DNA of 64,000 nt from Pseudorhodobacter sp. PARRP1 (GCA_002256245.1 NKIU01000003.1:248001-312000), one strand, 5' to 3'. Counted from the first letter of the stretch, positions 49,863 through 59,241 are shown. The notes: generated from the letters alone by a model not told the origin. Program-made: numbers and translations.

Positions 49863-51824
49863 TTATTCGGCGGCAAGTGTGGTGCCTTCGACGAGGCTGA
49901 CGATATCCAGCATGATCCGGTTCAACTCGAAATCCTTCGGCGTATAGACGGCGGCGACCCCCATCGCGCGCAGGGCGCGGGCATCGTCCTCGGGGATGAT
50001 GCCGCCGACGATCAGCGGGGTGTCGGCCAGCCCCGCCTCGCGCATTTTCGCCAGCGTGTCGCGGATCAGGGGCAGGTGGCTGCCCGACAGGATCGAGAGG
50101 CCCACAACATGCGCCTGTTCGGCCACGGCGGCGCGGACAATCTCGGCCGGGGTCAGGCGGATGCCTTCGTAAGTGATGTCCATGCCGCAATCGCGCGCGC
50201 GGGCGGCGATTTGTTCGGCACCGTTGGAATGGCCGTCAAGCCCCGGTTTTCCCACCAGAAATTTCAAGGGCCGCCCCAGTTTCGCCGACAGCGCCTGCAC
50301 GGCTTCGCGGATCGGCTCCAGCCCTTCGGTGCGGTTGGAGGGGTTGCGCGAAACCCCGGTCGGCGCGCGGTATTCGCCGAAAGCGCTGCGCACCATTAGG
50401 CCCCATTCGCCCGTCGTCGCGCCAGCTTTCGCGGCGGCAATCGAGGCGGGCATGATGTTTGCACCTGATGCCGCGGCGTCGCGCAGGGCGTGAAGGGCGG
50501 CTTGCACCTTGGCCTCGTCGCGGGCTGCGCGCCACGCCGTCAGGCGGTTGATCTGATCGGCCTCGGCCTCTGGGTCCGACACCATGATCGACCCATCGCC
50601 CGCCGTCAGCGGGCTGGGCGTGGTCTCAATCCAACGGTTGACACCGACCACCGTGGTTTCCTTGGCTTCAATCCGCCCGATGCGTTCGGCATTGGCCTCC
50701 ACCAAGCGGCCCTTCATATAGTCAATCGCGGCCACAGCGCCGCCCATCGCATCAATCTGCGCCAGTTCCGCCCGCGCGCCGTCTTTCAGCGCGGCGACCT
50801 TGCGGTCAATCGCCGGGTTGCCATCGAACAGATCGTCGTATTCCAACAGGTCGGTTTCATAGGCGAGGATCTGCTGCATCCGCAAAGACCATTGCTGATC
50901 CCACGGGCGCGGCAGGCCCAAAGCCTCGTTCCAGGCGGGCAGTTGCACGGCGCGGGCGCGGGCGTTTTTCGACAGCGTCACCGCCAGCATCTCGATCAGA
51001 ATGCGGTAAACGTTGTTCTCGGGTTGCTGTTCGGTCAGGCCCAGCGAGTTCACCTGCACGCCGTAACGGAAGCGGCGATATTTGGCCTCGGTGATGCCGT
51101 AGCGGGTTTCGCACAACTCATCCCACAGCTCGACAAAGGCGCGCATCTTGCAAAGCTCGGTCACAAAGCGGATGCCGGCGTTGACAAAAAACGATATTCT
51201 GCCCACCATATTGGGGAAATCTGCGGGCGATACTTTACCTTTCAGATCATCCAGCACGGCGCAGGCCGTAGCCAGCGCAAAGGCCAGTTCCTGCTCTGGC
51301 GTGGCCCCCGCCTCTTGCAGATGATAGGAACAGACGTTCATCGGGTTCCATTTCGGCAGGTGTTTTTGCGTATAGGCCGCCACATCGGTGATCATCCGCA
51401 GGCTTGGCGCGGGCGGGGCGATATAGGTGCCGCGCGATAGATATTCCTTGATGATGTCGTTCTGAACCGTGCCTTGCAGCGCCGACACATCCGCGCCCTG
51501 TTCCTCGGCCACCGCGATATACAGCGCCAGCAGCCAAGGCGCTGTCGCGTTGATGGTCATCGAAGTATTCATTTGTTCCAAGGGGATATCCTTGAACAAG
51601 GCCCGCATGTCGCCCAGATGGTTGACCGGCACGCCGACCTTGCCCACCTCACCCCGGCTAAGTTCATGGTCGGAATCGTAGCCGGTCTGGGTGGGCAAAT
51701 CGAAGGCCACCGACAGCCCGGTCTGCCCCTTGGCCAGATTGCTGCGATAAAGTGCGTTTGAGGCCGCAGCGGTGGAATGCCCGGCATAGGTGCGGAACAG
51801 CCACGGAGTATCTTTGCGCGTCAT
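49863..51824 (-). CDS. ecm: Ethylmalonyl-CoA mutase
   Basis: 653-residue coenzyme B12-dependent mutase converting (2R)-ethylmalonyl-CoA to (2S)-methylsuccinyl-CoA, a key step of the ethylmalonyl-CoA pathway. Starts with RKDTPWLFRTYAGHSTAAAS, then NALYRSNLAKGQTGLSVAFD and LPTQTGYDSDHELSRGEVGK, typical of Ecm/MeaA rather than methylmalonyl-CoA mutase. The C-terminal B12 domain has the DxHxxG cobalt-ligand motif in GKPGLDGHSNGAEQIA and ends with ALRAMGVAAVYTPKDFELNR. Full length. ccrA, its pathway partner, is 2 kb away on the other strand. Confidence 0.94.
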   Translation of the reverse strand: MTRKDTPWLFRTYAGHSTAAASNALYRSNLAKGQTGLSVAFDLPTQTGYDSDHELSRGEVGKVGVPVNHLGDMRALFKDIPLEQMNTSMTINATAPWLLALYIAVAEEQGADVSALQGTVQNDIIKEYLSRGTYIAPPAPSLRMITDVAAYTQKHLPKWNPMNVCSYHLQEAGATPEQELAFALATACAVLDDLKGKVSPADFPNMVGRISFFVNAGIRFVTELCKMRAFVELWDELCETRYGITEAKYRRFRYGVQVNSLGLTEQQPENNVYRILIEMLAVTLSKNARARAVQLPAWNEALGLPRPWDQQWSLRMQQILAYETDLLEYDDLFDGNPAIDRKVAALKDGARAELAQIDAMGGAVAAIDYMKGRLVEANAERIGRIEAKETTVVGVNRWIETTPSPLTAGDGSIMVSDPEAEADQINRLTAWRAARDEAKVQAALHALRDAAASGANIMPASIAAAKAGATTGEWGLMVRSAFGEYRAPTGVSRNPSNRTEGLEPIREAVQALSAKLGRPLKFLVGKPGLDGHSNGAEQIAARARDCGMDITYEGIRLTPAEIVRAAVAEQAHVVGLSILSGSHLPLIRDTLAKMREAGLADTPLIVGGIIPEDDARALRAMGVAAVYTPKDFELNRIMLDIVSLVEGTTLAAE

Positions 51825-52029
51825 CTCGGCCTCCTGAATCGTGTCGGCAATATTCTTGCGTCAATGCAGCACTAAGCGCAATTTCACGCAAGTGTCAATT
51901 CGCTGCGTTGCGGCGAAGTTTCCGGAGTTTCTGGCCGTGAAAACATGACAGCGCTTGTCATTTGAAATGTTGCGGCGCGTTCGGCAAACATCCGCTTACA
52001 GAAATCACACCCCGAACCCAGAGGATACC

Positions 52030-52359
52030 ATGAAAGCCACCCTGCGCCTGACCCTCGCCACCCTGGCCCTTGCCGCCACCACCCTGCAAGCCGCCGCCTA
52101 TGACCGCACCGTGCGCATCCACAACGACACCGGCCTGACGCTGGTCAGGTTTCAATCCACCAACTCGGGTGCCAAGCGTTGGGGCAGCGATGTGATGGGG
52201 GCGTCCACTCTGCCGACGGGCGGCGCGATGAAGCTGCATTTCGACAACGCCGAAGGCTATTGCGAGTTTGATTTCAAGGCGGTGTTCTCGGATGGCACCG
52301 TGCTGCAAAAGGCCCGCGTCAATGTCTGCGAGACCGGCGACTACTATTACACCGAGTGA
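52030..52359 (+). CDS. Small secreted protein, unknown function
   Basis: 109 residues from ATG 52030 (GAGGA upstream). A signal peptide (LRLTLATLALAATTLQAAA) is followed by a beta-rich domain: RTVRIHNDTGLTLVRFQSTN, AMKLHFDNAEGYCEFDFKAV, KARVNVCETGDYYY, with two cysteines likely bonded. Proteins with the IxNxTGxTL beginning are common in Rhodobacterales but have no assigned role. Convergent context with neither neighbour obviously linked. Confidence 0.75.
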   Translation: MKATLRLTLATLALAATTLQAAAYDRTVRIHNDTGLTLVRFQSTNSGAKRWGSDVMGASTLPTGGAMKLHFDNAEGYCEFDFKAVFSDGTVLQKARVNVCETGDYYYTE

Positions 52360-52429
52360 ATTTGCCGCCAAAGCCGCCCATTGAAACACCACCCTATTCA
52401 AAGCCGCGGCGGGCTGCCAATATTGTGGC

Positions 52430-53785
52430 ATGTTCCAGCCCGTCGCCGTGCCTTTCTGGTTGCTGCTGCTGATCCTTGCTTTTGCGGCGATCACGTTCGC
52501 GTCGCATTTCCTGTTCCCATCCGTGCGCTGGTTTTTCCGCAAACGGGCGGAAAAGGCGCTGGCGCGGCTGAACAAGCGGCTGGATCGGCCCATCGAGTTC
52601 TTCAAACTGGCGCGCCGGCAAGACATGATCGTGCGCCTGTCCTACGATCCCCGCGTGCTTGAGGCCGTGGCCGATCACGCTTCTGAGACCGGCGTGCCGG
52701 GGTCGGTGGCGTTCGAGGAAGCCCGCCGCTATGCCCGCGAGATCGTGCCGGGGTTTTCGGCGACGCTGTATTTCGGCGTGGCAATCCGGCTCGCGCGCTG
52801 GCTGAGCCGTTTGGCCTACCGGGTGCGGATTGGCCGCGTTGATGCGGCTTTGGCGCATATCGACCCGAAAGCCACGGTGATTTTCGTCATGAACCACCGC
52901 TCGAACATGGATTACGTGCTGATCACCTGGCTTGTCGCTAACCGCTCGGCGATTTCCTATGCGGTGGGCGAATGGGCGCGGATCTGGCCGCTGTCTGCGC
53001 TGATCCGCTCGATGGGGGCGTATTTCATCCGGCGCGGCAGCCGCAACACGCTCTACCGTCGGGTGCTGGCGCGTTATGTGCAGATGGCGACGGCGCAAGG
53101 CACCACACAGGCGATCTTCCCCGAGGGCGGGCTTTCGCTGGATGGCCGGGTGGGGGCGGCAAAGATGGGGCTGCTCAGCTACATCGTCTCGGCCTACGAG
53201 CCCGGCGGGCGCGATGTGGTGTTCGTGCCGGTGGGTCTGGCCTATGACCGCGTGCTGGAAGACCGGATTCTGACCGAAGCCGCAGAGGCCGGCACGCGAA
53301 GATTTCGCGGCAAGCCCTTGGCGATCATCGGTTTTCTGCTGCGCAACCTGTGGCGCAAATTCCGCGGCCGCTTCAAGGGCTTTGGCACCACCGCCGCGGG
53401 CTTTGGCCCGCCGGTATCGCTGCGCGCCTTTCTGGCCGATGCCCCCGATGCCCCAACCGAAGACCTCGGCGCCTATCTGATGGCCGAAATCACCAAGGTC
53501 GTGCCGGTTCTGCCGGTGCCCTTGGTGGCCGCAGCGTTGCTGGATCACCCAACCGACCGCGCCGCGTTGGCCGAAGCGGTCACCGCGCTGCAAACCCGGC
53601 TTTCGGCCCAAGGTGCCGTGCAGAAACTGCCGCCGCAGGGCCTTGAGGCCACTTTGGCCGAGGGTCTGACGCCGCTGATCAACCGCAATCTGATCGACGC
53701 CAATTTGCAAATCACCCCCGGCTCTGCCGCCCTGATCGCATTCTATGCAGCCCCGGTGCTGCAACGGCTTGAGGTCTCGCCTTAG
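52430..53785 (+). CDS. Glycerol-phosphate acyltransferase (PlsB/PlsC-like)
   Basis: 451-residue membrane-associated acyltransferase, with an N-terminal hydrophobic helix (VPFWLLLLILAFAAITFASH). The acyltransferase motifs are NHRSNMDYVLITWL (HxxxxD), SMGAYFIRRGSRNTLYRRVL and AIFPEGGLSLDGR (FPEG). It belongs to the 1-acyl-sn-glycerol-3-phosphate acyltransferase-like group related to PlsB, probably in phospholipid synthesis. ATG 52430 lacks a strong ribosome site. It precedes ccrA by 129 bp. Confidence 0.85.
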   Translation: MFQPVAVPFWLLLLILAFAAITFASHFLFPSVRWFFRKRAEKALARLNKRLDRPIEFFKLARRQDMIVRLSYDPRVLEAVADHASETGVPGSVAFEEARRYAREIVPGFSATLYFGVAIRLARWLSRLAYRVRIGRVDAALAHIDPKATVIFVMNHRSNMDYVLITWLVANRSAISYAVGEWARIWPLSALIRSMGAYFIRRGSRNTLYRRVLARYVQMATAQGTTQAIFPEGGLSLDGRVGAAKMGLLSYIVSAYEPGGRDVVFVPVGLAYDRVLEDRILTEAAEAGTRRFRGKPLAIIGFLLRNLWRKFRGRFKGFGTTAAGFGPPVSLRAFLADAPDAPTEDLGAYLMAEITKVVPVLPVPLVAAALLDHPTDRAALAEAVTALQTRLSAQGAVQKLPPQGLEATLAEGLTPLINRNLIDANLQITPGSAALIAFYAAPVLQRLEVSP

Positions 53786-53835
53786 AATTGCCGCAACGCG
53801 GCAGACATAAAATTACAAAATACCCATCAAGACTA

Positions 53836-53847
53836 TTGCAAAGTTGC
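53836..53847. promoter_or_regulatory. RamB/ScfR-like motif upstream of ccrA
   Basis: TTGCAAAGTTGC; the reverse strand reads GCAACTTTGCAA, close to the AACTTTGCAAA type bound by RamB and related short-chain fatty acyl-CoA regulators. It lies about 67 bp before ccrA. A role in induction during acetate or other C2 growth is inferred. Confidence 0.45.
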
Positions 53848-53914
53848 GCGCGGCCCCGCTATCACTACCGAAACCCGCCCCGATTCTGCGGCGCGGCATT
53901 TGTTGGAGGCAAGC

Positions 53915-55207
53915 ATGGCGTTGGACACAAGCACGGCGATCACCCCCTACGAGGCTCCGGTGAAAGACCTGTATGAGATCGGCGAAATGCCCCCCTTGGG
54001 CCATGTTCCGGCGAAAATGTATGCCTGGTCGATCCGGCGCGAACGCCATGGCGAACCCGACACCGCCATGCAGGTCGAGGTCGTCGATACCTGGACGCTT
54101 GACAGCAACGAGGTGCTGGTGCTGGTGATGGCCGCAGGCGTCAACTACAACGGCGTCTGGGCCAGCCTTGGCCAGCCGATCAGCCCGTTTGACGGCCACA
54201 AACAGCCCTATCACATCGCAGGTTCGGATGCGTCCGGCATCGTCTGGGCGGTGGGCGATAAGGTCAAACGCTGGAAGGTCGGCGACGAGGTTGTGGTGCA
54301 TTGCAACCAGGACGACGGCGACGACGAGGAATGTAACGGCGGCGACCCGATGTTCTCGCCCAGCCAGCGCATCTGGGGATATGAAACGCCTGACGGCAGC
54401 TTTGCCCAGTTCACCCGCGTGCAGGCGCAGCAGTTGATGCCGCGCCCCAAGCATCTGACATGGGAGGAATCCGCCTGCTACACCCTCACCCTCGCCACCG
54501 CCTACCGGATGCTGTTCGGCCACGAGCCGCATGATCTGAAACCTGGGCAGAACGTGCTGGTCTGGGGTGCGTCGGGCGGGCTTGGCTCTTACGCGATACA
54601 GTTGATCAACACCGCAGGCGCCAATGCCATCGGCGTGATTTCCGAAGAAGACAAACGCGATTTCGTCATGGGCCTTGGCGCCAAGGGCGTGATCAACCGC
54701 AAGGATTTCAAATGCTGGGGGCAACTGCCCACCGTCAACACGCCCGAATATAACGAATGGCTGAAGGAAGCCCGCAAGTTCGGCAAGGCGATCTGGGACA
54801 TCACCGGCAAGGGCGTCAACGTCGATATGGTGTTCGAACACCCCGGCGAGGCGACCTTCCCGGTCAGCTCGCTGGTGTGCAAAAAGGGTGGCATGGTGGT
54901 GATCTGTGCGGGCACATCGGGCTTCAACTGCACCTTTGATGTGCGCTACATGTGGATGCACCAAAAGCGCCTGCAAGGCAGCCATTTCGCGCATCTCAAA
55001 CAGGCGGCAGCGGCGAACAAGCTGATGGTCGAACGCCGGCTTGACCCCTGCATGTCGGAAGTTTTCCCCTGGTCGGAAATCCCCGCCGCGCATATGCTGA
55101 TGCGCAGCAACAAACACAAACCCGGCAATATGGCCGTTCTGGTGCAAGCCACCCGCACCGGCCTGCGCACGTTTGAAGACACGCTGGATGCCAGCCTGAA
55201 CCGCTGA
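53915..55207 (+). CDS. ccrA: Crotonyl-CoA carboxylase/reductase
   Basis: 430-residue NADPH-dependent enzyme that reductively carboxylates crotonyl-CoA to ethylmalonyl-CoA, the signature reaction of the ethylmalonyl-CoA pathway. Medium-chain dehydrogenase fold: the substrate domain begins DTSTAITPYEAPVKDLYEIG, then MPPLGHVPAKMYAWSIRRER. The Rossmann motif is VLVWGASGGLGSYAIQLINT. AGVNYNGVWASLGQPISPFD and the VFEHPGEATFPVS block, which includes the CO2-binding residues of the family, are conserved. The start at 53915 has GGAGG 5 nt upstream and gives the usual length. Confidence 0.96.
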   Translation: MALDTSTAITPYEAPVKDLYEIGEMPPLGHVPAKMYAWSIRRERHGEPDTAMQVEVVDTWTLDSNEVLVLVMAAGVNYNGVWASLGQPISPFDGHKQPYHIAGSDASGIVWAVGDKVKRWKVGDEVVVHCNQDDGDDEECNGGDPMFSPSQRIWGYETPDGSFAQFTRVQAQQLMPRPKHLTWEESACYTLTLATAYRMLFGHEPHDLKPGQNVLVWGASGGLGSYAIQLINTAGANAIGVISEEDKRDFVMGLGAKGVINRKDFKCWGQLPTVNTPEYNEWLKEARKFGKAIWDITGKGVNVDMVFEHPGEATFPVSSLVCKKGGMVVICAGTSGFNCTFDVRYMWMHQKRLQGSHFAHLKQAAAANKLMVERRLDPCMSEVFPWSEIPAAHMLMRSNKHKPGNMAVLVQATRTGLRTFEDTLDASLNR

Positions 55208-55551
55208 TCCAACACAGCGCTTTCGCCGAGATCTGACAAAAACCACCATATCTTGTGGAAATTGGTGAACATCTTTGCCACTTTCCACAAGTCTGTCCCC
55301 GCGGGGACAGATGCCAAGACGCAGAATGCGGCTCGGTAACGCTCCTCTGCCAATTCACATTGGCCCAAATACTCCGGGGGGCGCGCAGCGGGGGGCTGGC
55401 CCCCCTCCCGCACCATCCGCCATCACCACGCCCCAAACCCATCCCCCGGCAGCGCCGTCGCGCGGGGCTCGATGCCCCGCGCGACGGCACTTGGTTGCAG
55501 GTCTGGGCTTCCGCTCTGGCCCTTGGCGGCAACCTTGGATATGGTCGCGAA
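55208..55551. other. Non-coding region rich in hairpins
   Basis: No gene seen between ccrA and the helicase. It contains the perfect 20-bp palindrome TCTGTCCCCGCGGGGACAGA (55292-55311), a Rhodobacteraceae-type intergenic repeat on the minus strand (55352-55378), GGGGGCTGGCCCCC (about 55391-55406), and a 15-bp perfect stem with 5-nt loop (55454-55488, GCCGTCGCGCGGGGC and complement). One of these probably ends ccrA transcription. Confidence 0.6.
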
Positions 55552-57090
55552 ATGACCGAACTCGCCCCCGTAAAACTGACCTTTTCCGACGATCAGGCCG
55601 AGGCCTATGACCGCGTTGCGGCGGAATTGTTCAGCATGGGCGTCGATCTCGACAATGGCGGGCAAGAGCCGCGCCCCGAAGACAAATCCAGCGTGCTGGC
55701 GGTGGTGGGCAAGGCAGGTTCGGGCAAGACCATGCTGCTTGCCAGCCTCTACAAAGCCCTGCAAGCCGCAGGCGTTGACCTCGTCTCGGGCGATTACGAG
55801 CCGAAAAAGCGCAAGGAACGCCGCAGCCTTGCCATCCTTGCCCCCACCAACAAGGCGGCTTCGGTGCTGCGGATGCGCGGGGTGCCTGCGACCACGATCC
55901 ACCGCATCCTCTATACCCCGGTCTATGACCCGCAGTATGAAAAGATTGCCGAATGGCTGACCGGGCAAGGCGAACGCCCCGTCGTCGAAGGCTTGACCGA
56001 ACTCGCGCTTGACCGCGCACATGCGTTTTATCAAAACGTCGCCTCGATCCCCGGCGCTTTGGCCGCGGCGGGCCTGCGTGGCAGCGATTTCATCAAGGGC
56101 TGGAAACGGCGGGAAGAACCGCTCGACATCGGTTTTGTCGACGAATCCTCGATGCTCGATGAACGCGCGCTGGCCGATCTGCGCGAGATTTTCTCGACCC
56201 TCGTGCTGTTCGGCGATCCGGCGCAGTTGGCCCCGGTCGGCCTGTCGGGTGAGATGGTGTTTGACCGTCTGGGCGAGGGCCGCAAGCTGGTGCTGTCGCG
56301 CATCCACCGCCAAGCGCAAGACAACCCGATCCTTGATCTGGCCCACGCCTTGGGTGATCCCAACCTTGGCTTTGACGAATTTGAACGGATGGTTGAGGCG
56401 GCCTCGAAGAAAGACGAGCGCGTGGTCTGGGCCGAGCGGGTGGATGCCGACCTGATGGCGCGTAGCCCGGTGCTGGTCTGGCGCAATGCCACCCGCATCC
56501 GGCTGATCACCGCGTTTCGCGCCGCCCACGGCGCACCCGATGACGCGTTGCTGCCCGGCGAGCCGTTGATTTGCGACGGGATTGAACTGCCCCTGAAGCA
56601 CCGCAAAAAGCGGATTGATCTTGAGGCCCGCGGGCTGATCAAGGGCGCGCAGGTGATCTACCTTGGCCCCGGCAACCGGCCCGGCTTTGCCAAGATCCAC
56701 GTTGTGGGCGCCGAAGACCCGCAGGTTTCCGCCGCCTCGATCATCAAGATTGAGCGCCCGGATGAGGATGAGCCGTTCATCGCCTCTGCCGCCACGATGG
56801 GGGCGGCGTTTTTGCATGGGGCGGCGGTGACGATCCATAAGGCGCAAGGGTCACAATGGGAAAACGTGCAGGTGTTTGCCCCCGATCTTTATGCCGCGGC
56901 GGCGGCGGGCAGGTCCGAAGCCGGCGTGCCGCTGTGGAAACGGCTGGCCTATGTGGCGATCACGCGGGCGCAGCACCGGTTGCTTTGGGTGGTGCGCAAC
57001 CGGCTTGCGCGGCCGTTGGAGGGCTTGACGGTGGAAGATTTGCGCCCGGCTTCGGTGCCGCTGACCTTGACGGGGCAGGGCGATGACTAG
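55552..57090 (+). CDS. RecD-like ATP-dependent DNA helicase
   Basis: 512-residue superfamily 1B helicase. Walker A is VVGKAGSGKTMLLASLY (residues 51-67), then ILAPTNKAASVLRMRGV (motif Ia), IGFVDESSMLDERAL (Walker B, DE), LVLFGDPAQLAPVG (motif III), and HKAQGSQWENVQVF and LAYVAITRAQHRLLWV (motifs V and VI). Smaller than RecD2 and without its N-terminal region. The start at 55552 follows the family; the frame is open further upstream through hairpin DNA. Role probably in repair or replication. Confidence 0.9.
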   Translation: MTELAPVKLTFSDDQAEAYDRVAAELFSMGVDLDNGGQEPRPEDKSSVLAVVGKAGSGKTMLLASLYKALQAAGVDLVSGDYEPKKRKERRSLAILAPTNKAASVLRMRGVPATTIHRILYTPVYDPQYEKIAEWLTGQGERPVVEGLTELALDRAHAFYQNVASIPGALAAAGLRGSDFIKGWKRREEPLDIGFVDESSMLDERALADLREIFSTLVLFGDPAQLAPVGLSGEMVFDRLGEGRKLVLSRIHRQAQDNPILDLAHALGDPNLGFDEFERMVEAASKKDERVVWAERVDADLMARSPVLVWRNATRIRLITAFRAAHGAPDDALLPGEPLICDGIELPLKHRKKRIDLEARGLIKGAQVIYLGPGNRPGFAKIHVVGAEDPQVSAASIIKIERPDEDEPFIASAATMGAAFLHGAAVTIHKAQGSQWENVQVFAPDLYAAAAAGRSEAGVPLWKRLAYVAITRAQHRLLWVVRNRLARPLEGLTVEDLRPASVPLTLTGQGDD

Positions 57091-57136
57091 ACGCTAGGCT
57101 TGGCCGCGCTAGAATACATGAAAGGATGAGGTTCCG

Positions 57137-57373
57137 ATGATCTGCGTGTTCGTTCAATTCCGCTGCACCCCCGGCAAGACCTATGAGGTTGCCACCGCGA
57201 TCTATGACCGCGAGGTGGTTTCCGAGCTTTATTCCACCAGCGGCGAATATGATCTGATCGCGAAGATTTATATCCCCGAGGATGCCGACGTCGGGCATTA
57301 TCTGTCGGAAAAGCTGTTCGATATTCCGGGCATTGTGCGCACGCTGACGACGATGACCTTCAAGGCGTTTTAA
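57137..57373 (+). CDS. Stand-alone Lrp/AsnC ligand-binding (RAM) domain protein
   Basis: 78-residue alpha/beta ferredoxin-like domain: ICVFVQFRCTPGKTYEVATA and SGEYDLIAKIYIPEDADVGH are the effector-binding half of Lrp/AsnC regulators without the HTH. Such proteins form dimers or octamers and may bind amino acids. AGGATGAGG precedes the ATG. Follows the helicase gene by 46 bp. Confidence 0.88.
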   Translation: MICVFVQFRCTPGKTYEVATAIYDREVVSELYSTSGEYDLIAKIYIPEDADVGHYLSEKLFDIPGIVRTLTTMTFKAF

Positions 57374-57394
57374 GGGCGGTCCCGGTTCGGGACC
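57374..57394 (+). repeat. Second copy of the GGGCGGTCCC-nnn-TCGGGACC palindrome
   Basis: GGGCGGTCCCGGTTCGGGACC directly after the RAM-domain stop; nearly identical to 31131-31151. Here it lacks a T-run. Confidence 0.6.
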
Positions 57395-57445
57395 TGCAAA
57401 CACGGCAAGAGAATCAATGGCTTGAGCCGTGGCGTTCAAACATCA

Positions 57446-57832
57446 TTAACCGTCATACACCACGGCGAGTTTGTGGCCGGACGGGTCGCGCAGATAGGCT
57501 GCATACCATGTCGGGCTGTAGATTTCGCGCAGGCCGGGGGCGCCTTCGTCGGTGGCACCGAGCGCCAGGGCCGTGGCGTGGAACGCATCGACCTCGGCGC
57601 GGCTGCGGGCGGGCAGGGCAAGCATGGTGCCATTGCCGGTGCCTGCGGCTTCGCCGTTGAAGGGCGGGCAAATCCAGAATTTGAAGCCATCAGCGCGACC
57701 GGCTTCGGAATAGGCACGCCATCCGCCGGAGAAATCTGATTGCACCGCCCAGCCGATGGTTTTCAGCACGGCATCGTAGAAGGCATGCGCGCGGGCGGGG
57801 TCATTGGTGCCAAGGGTCAGGTAGGCGGGCAT
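57446..57832 (-). CDS. VOC family (glyoxalase/bleomycin resistance-like) protein
   Basis: 128 residues with two beta-alpha-beta-beta-beta repeats. MPAYLTLGTNDPARAHAFYD opens the first; FHATALALGATDEGAPGLRE and the C-terminal YAAYLRDPSGHKLAVVYDG, with the metal-ligand-like Asp/His region, form the second. Enzyme activity or binding partner unknown. Followed by a repeat upstream of its start and a convergent RAM-domain gene. Confidence 0.88.
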   Translation of the reverse strand: MPAYLTLGTNDPARAHAFYDAVLKTIGWAVQSDFSGGWRAYSEAGRADGFKFWICPPFNGEAAGTGNGTMLALPARSRAEVDAFHATALALGATDEGAPGLREIYSPTWYAAYLRDPSGHKLAVVYDG

Positions 57833-57848
57833 GGCAGGAGCCTCCGGC

Positions 57849-57873
57849 GGGGATATTTAGAAAACAGGTGAAA
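57849..57873 (+). repeat. Intergenic repeat, second copy of GGGATATTTAG ... CAGGTGAAA
   Basis: GGGGATATTTAGAAAACAGG followed by TGAAA, adjacent to the trpF stop. Like the copy near pepT (29801-29824), it sits right after a minus-strand gene in the same relative orientation. Confidence 0.5.
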
Positions 57874-58536
57874 TCAACGCAGGATCGGCGGGCCGTCTTG
57901 CGTGGCGGCTTCAACGAACATGCGGATTTTCATCGGGTCTTTTGCACCGGGGGCGGATTCCACACCGGAGGAGACATCGACCTGCCGCGCATTGGTCAGC
58001 CGGATCGCCTCGGCCACGTTTTGCGGGGTGAGGCCGCCTGCAAGCATCCAAGGTTTCAGCCAGCGGCGCTGCGCGACTAAGCGCCAATCGAAGGTCAGAC
58101 CATTGCCGCCGGGGAGGGTGGCGTTCTTTGGCGGCTTGGCATCGACGAGGATTTGATCGGCGGCGAGGGAATATTCCAGCAGGTCTGCGAGATCGCCTTC
58201 GTCGGCGACTCCGATGGCCTTCATCACTGGCAAGCCGTAGCGGGCGCGGATTTCGGCGACACGTTCGGGGGTCTCGTGGCCGTGAAGTTGCAGCATATCC
58301 AAAGGCATGGCCTCGGTGATCGCATCCAGCAAAGTGTCGTCGGCATCGACGACAAGGGCCACTTTCGCAAGGCCCAAGGGGGCGGCGAGGGTCAGTTCAC
58401 GCGCCTGATCAATGGTCAGATGGCGCGGGCTTTTCGGGAAGAACACAAAGCCCGCATAGGCGGCTTTGGTTGCGGCCACGGCGGCCACATCGGCCAGCGT
58501 GCGCAGGCCGCAGATTTTCACGCGAATATCAGGCAT
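57874..58536 (-). CDS. trpF: Phosphoribosylanthranilate isomerase
   Basis: 220-residue TIM barrel catalysing the Amadori rearrangement in tryptophan synthesis. [17 protein letters not shown] carries the catalytic Cys; [30 protein letters not shown], the catalytic Asp in ILVDAKPP, and [17 protein letters not shown] and [15 protein letters not shown] (phosphate site) complete it. It abuts lapA-like gene (stop at 58537 side by side), so they are cotranscribed. Confidence 0.95.
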   Translation of the reverse strand: MPDIRVKICGLRTLADVAAVAATKAAYAGFVFFPKSPRHLTIDQARELTLAAPLGLAKVALVVDADDTLLDAITEAMPLDMLQLHGHETPERVAEIRARYGLPVMKAIGVADEGDLADLLEYSLAADQILVDAKPPKNATLPGGNGLTFDWRLVAQRRWLKPWMLAGGLTPQNVAEAIRLTNARQVDVSSGVESAPGAKDPMKIRMFVEAATQDGPPILR

Positions 58537-58896
58537 CTATTTCGCCTTGGAGCGGTCAAGAATGGCAAGCACATCGTCTTGCGGCAGCGAGGTGGCGTCG
58601 CGCATGGTGGCCAGTTCGCGCTCGAGCCGGGAGACTTCGCGGGTTTTGCTGGAGGCCACGACGCGGTGTTTGTGCTCGCGCGCCCATTCCCACAGGAAGC
58701 CCACCAGCACACCGATCACGATGCCGCCGAACAGCACGACGAACACCGGAAGCTCCATCTGCCAGTTCAGGCCAAGGAAAGCCGCAAAGTCATCTGGCAT
58801 GGCCTTCAGCAGAACCGGGGTGCGGTTGGCCAAAGCCACGATCAGCAGGGCAAGGCCCACCGCTGCCAAAGTCAGATAGCGCAGGTAACGAAACAT
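58537..58896 (-). CDS. LapA family (DUF1049) membrane protein
   Basis: 119 residues with two membrane helices (LTLAAVGLALLIVALANRTP, FVVLFGGIVIGVLVGFLWEW) and a C-terminal coiled coil (TREVSRLERELATM). Lipopolysaccharide assembly protein A-like layout. Located between ihfB and trpF, a common order in alphaproteobacteria. Confidence 0.85.
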   Translation of the reverse strand: MFRYLRYLTLAAVGLALLIVALANRTPVLLKAMPDDFAAFLGLNWQMELPVFVVLFGGIVIGVLVGFLWEWAREHKHRVVASSKTREVSRLERELATMRDATSLPQDDVLAILDRSKAK

Positions 58897-58959
58897 GAGA
58901 CCGCCTTTTTGCAGGTGCTGTCCCTATATGAGGGCGGAAGGGCTGGCCTGCAATGCGGC

Positions 58960-59241
58960 TTACTTGCTGTTCAGCCGATCGCGCAGCAGTTTGCCGGTTT
59001 TGAAGAACGGCACCTTCTTGTCTTCGACCGCGACGGCCTCGCCGGTGCGCGGGTTGCGCCCGACGCGGGCATCGCGCGCCTTGACCGAGAAGGCACCAAA
59101 ACCGCGCAACTCCACCCGGTCGCCTTTGGCGAGGGCTTCGATGATTTCTTCAAACACCGTGTTGACGATGCGTTCAACATGGCGCTGCGTCAGATGCGGA
59201 TTTTCATCCGCAATTTTCTGGATCAGTTCGGACCGGATCAT
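58960..59241 (-). CDS. ihfB: Integration host factor subunit beta
   Basis: 93-residue DNA-bending protein. It starts [20 protein letters not shown] and has the beta-arm [20 protein letters not shown] with the intercalating proline, ending [13 protein letters not shown] is needed for many recombination and transcription events; tyrosine integrases such as the one in this window often use it. Start at 59241; a longer frame is not homologous. Confidence 0.95.
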   Translation of the reverse strand: MIRSELIQKIADENPHLTQRHVERIVNTVFEEIIEALAKGDRVELRGFGAFSVKARDARVGRNPRTGEAVAVEDKKVPFFKTGKLLRDRLNSK

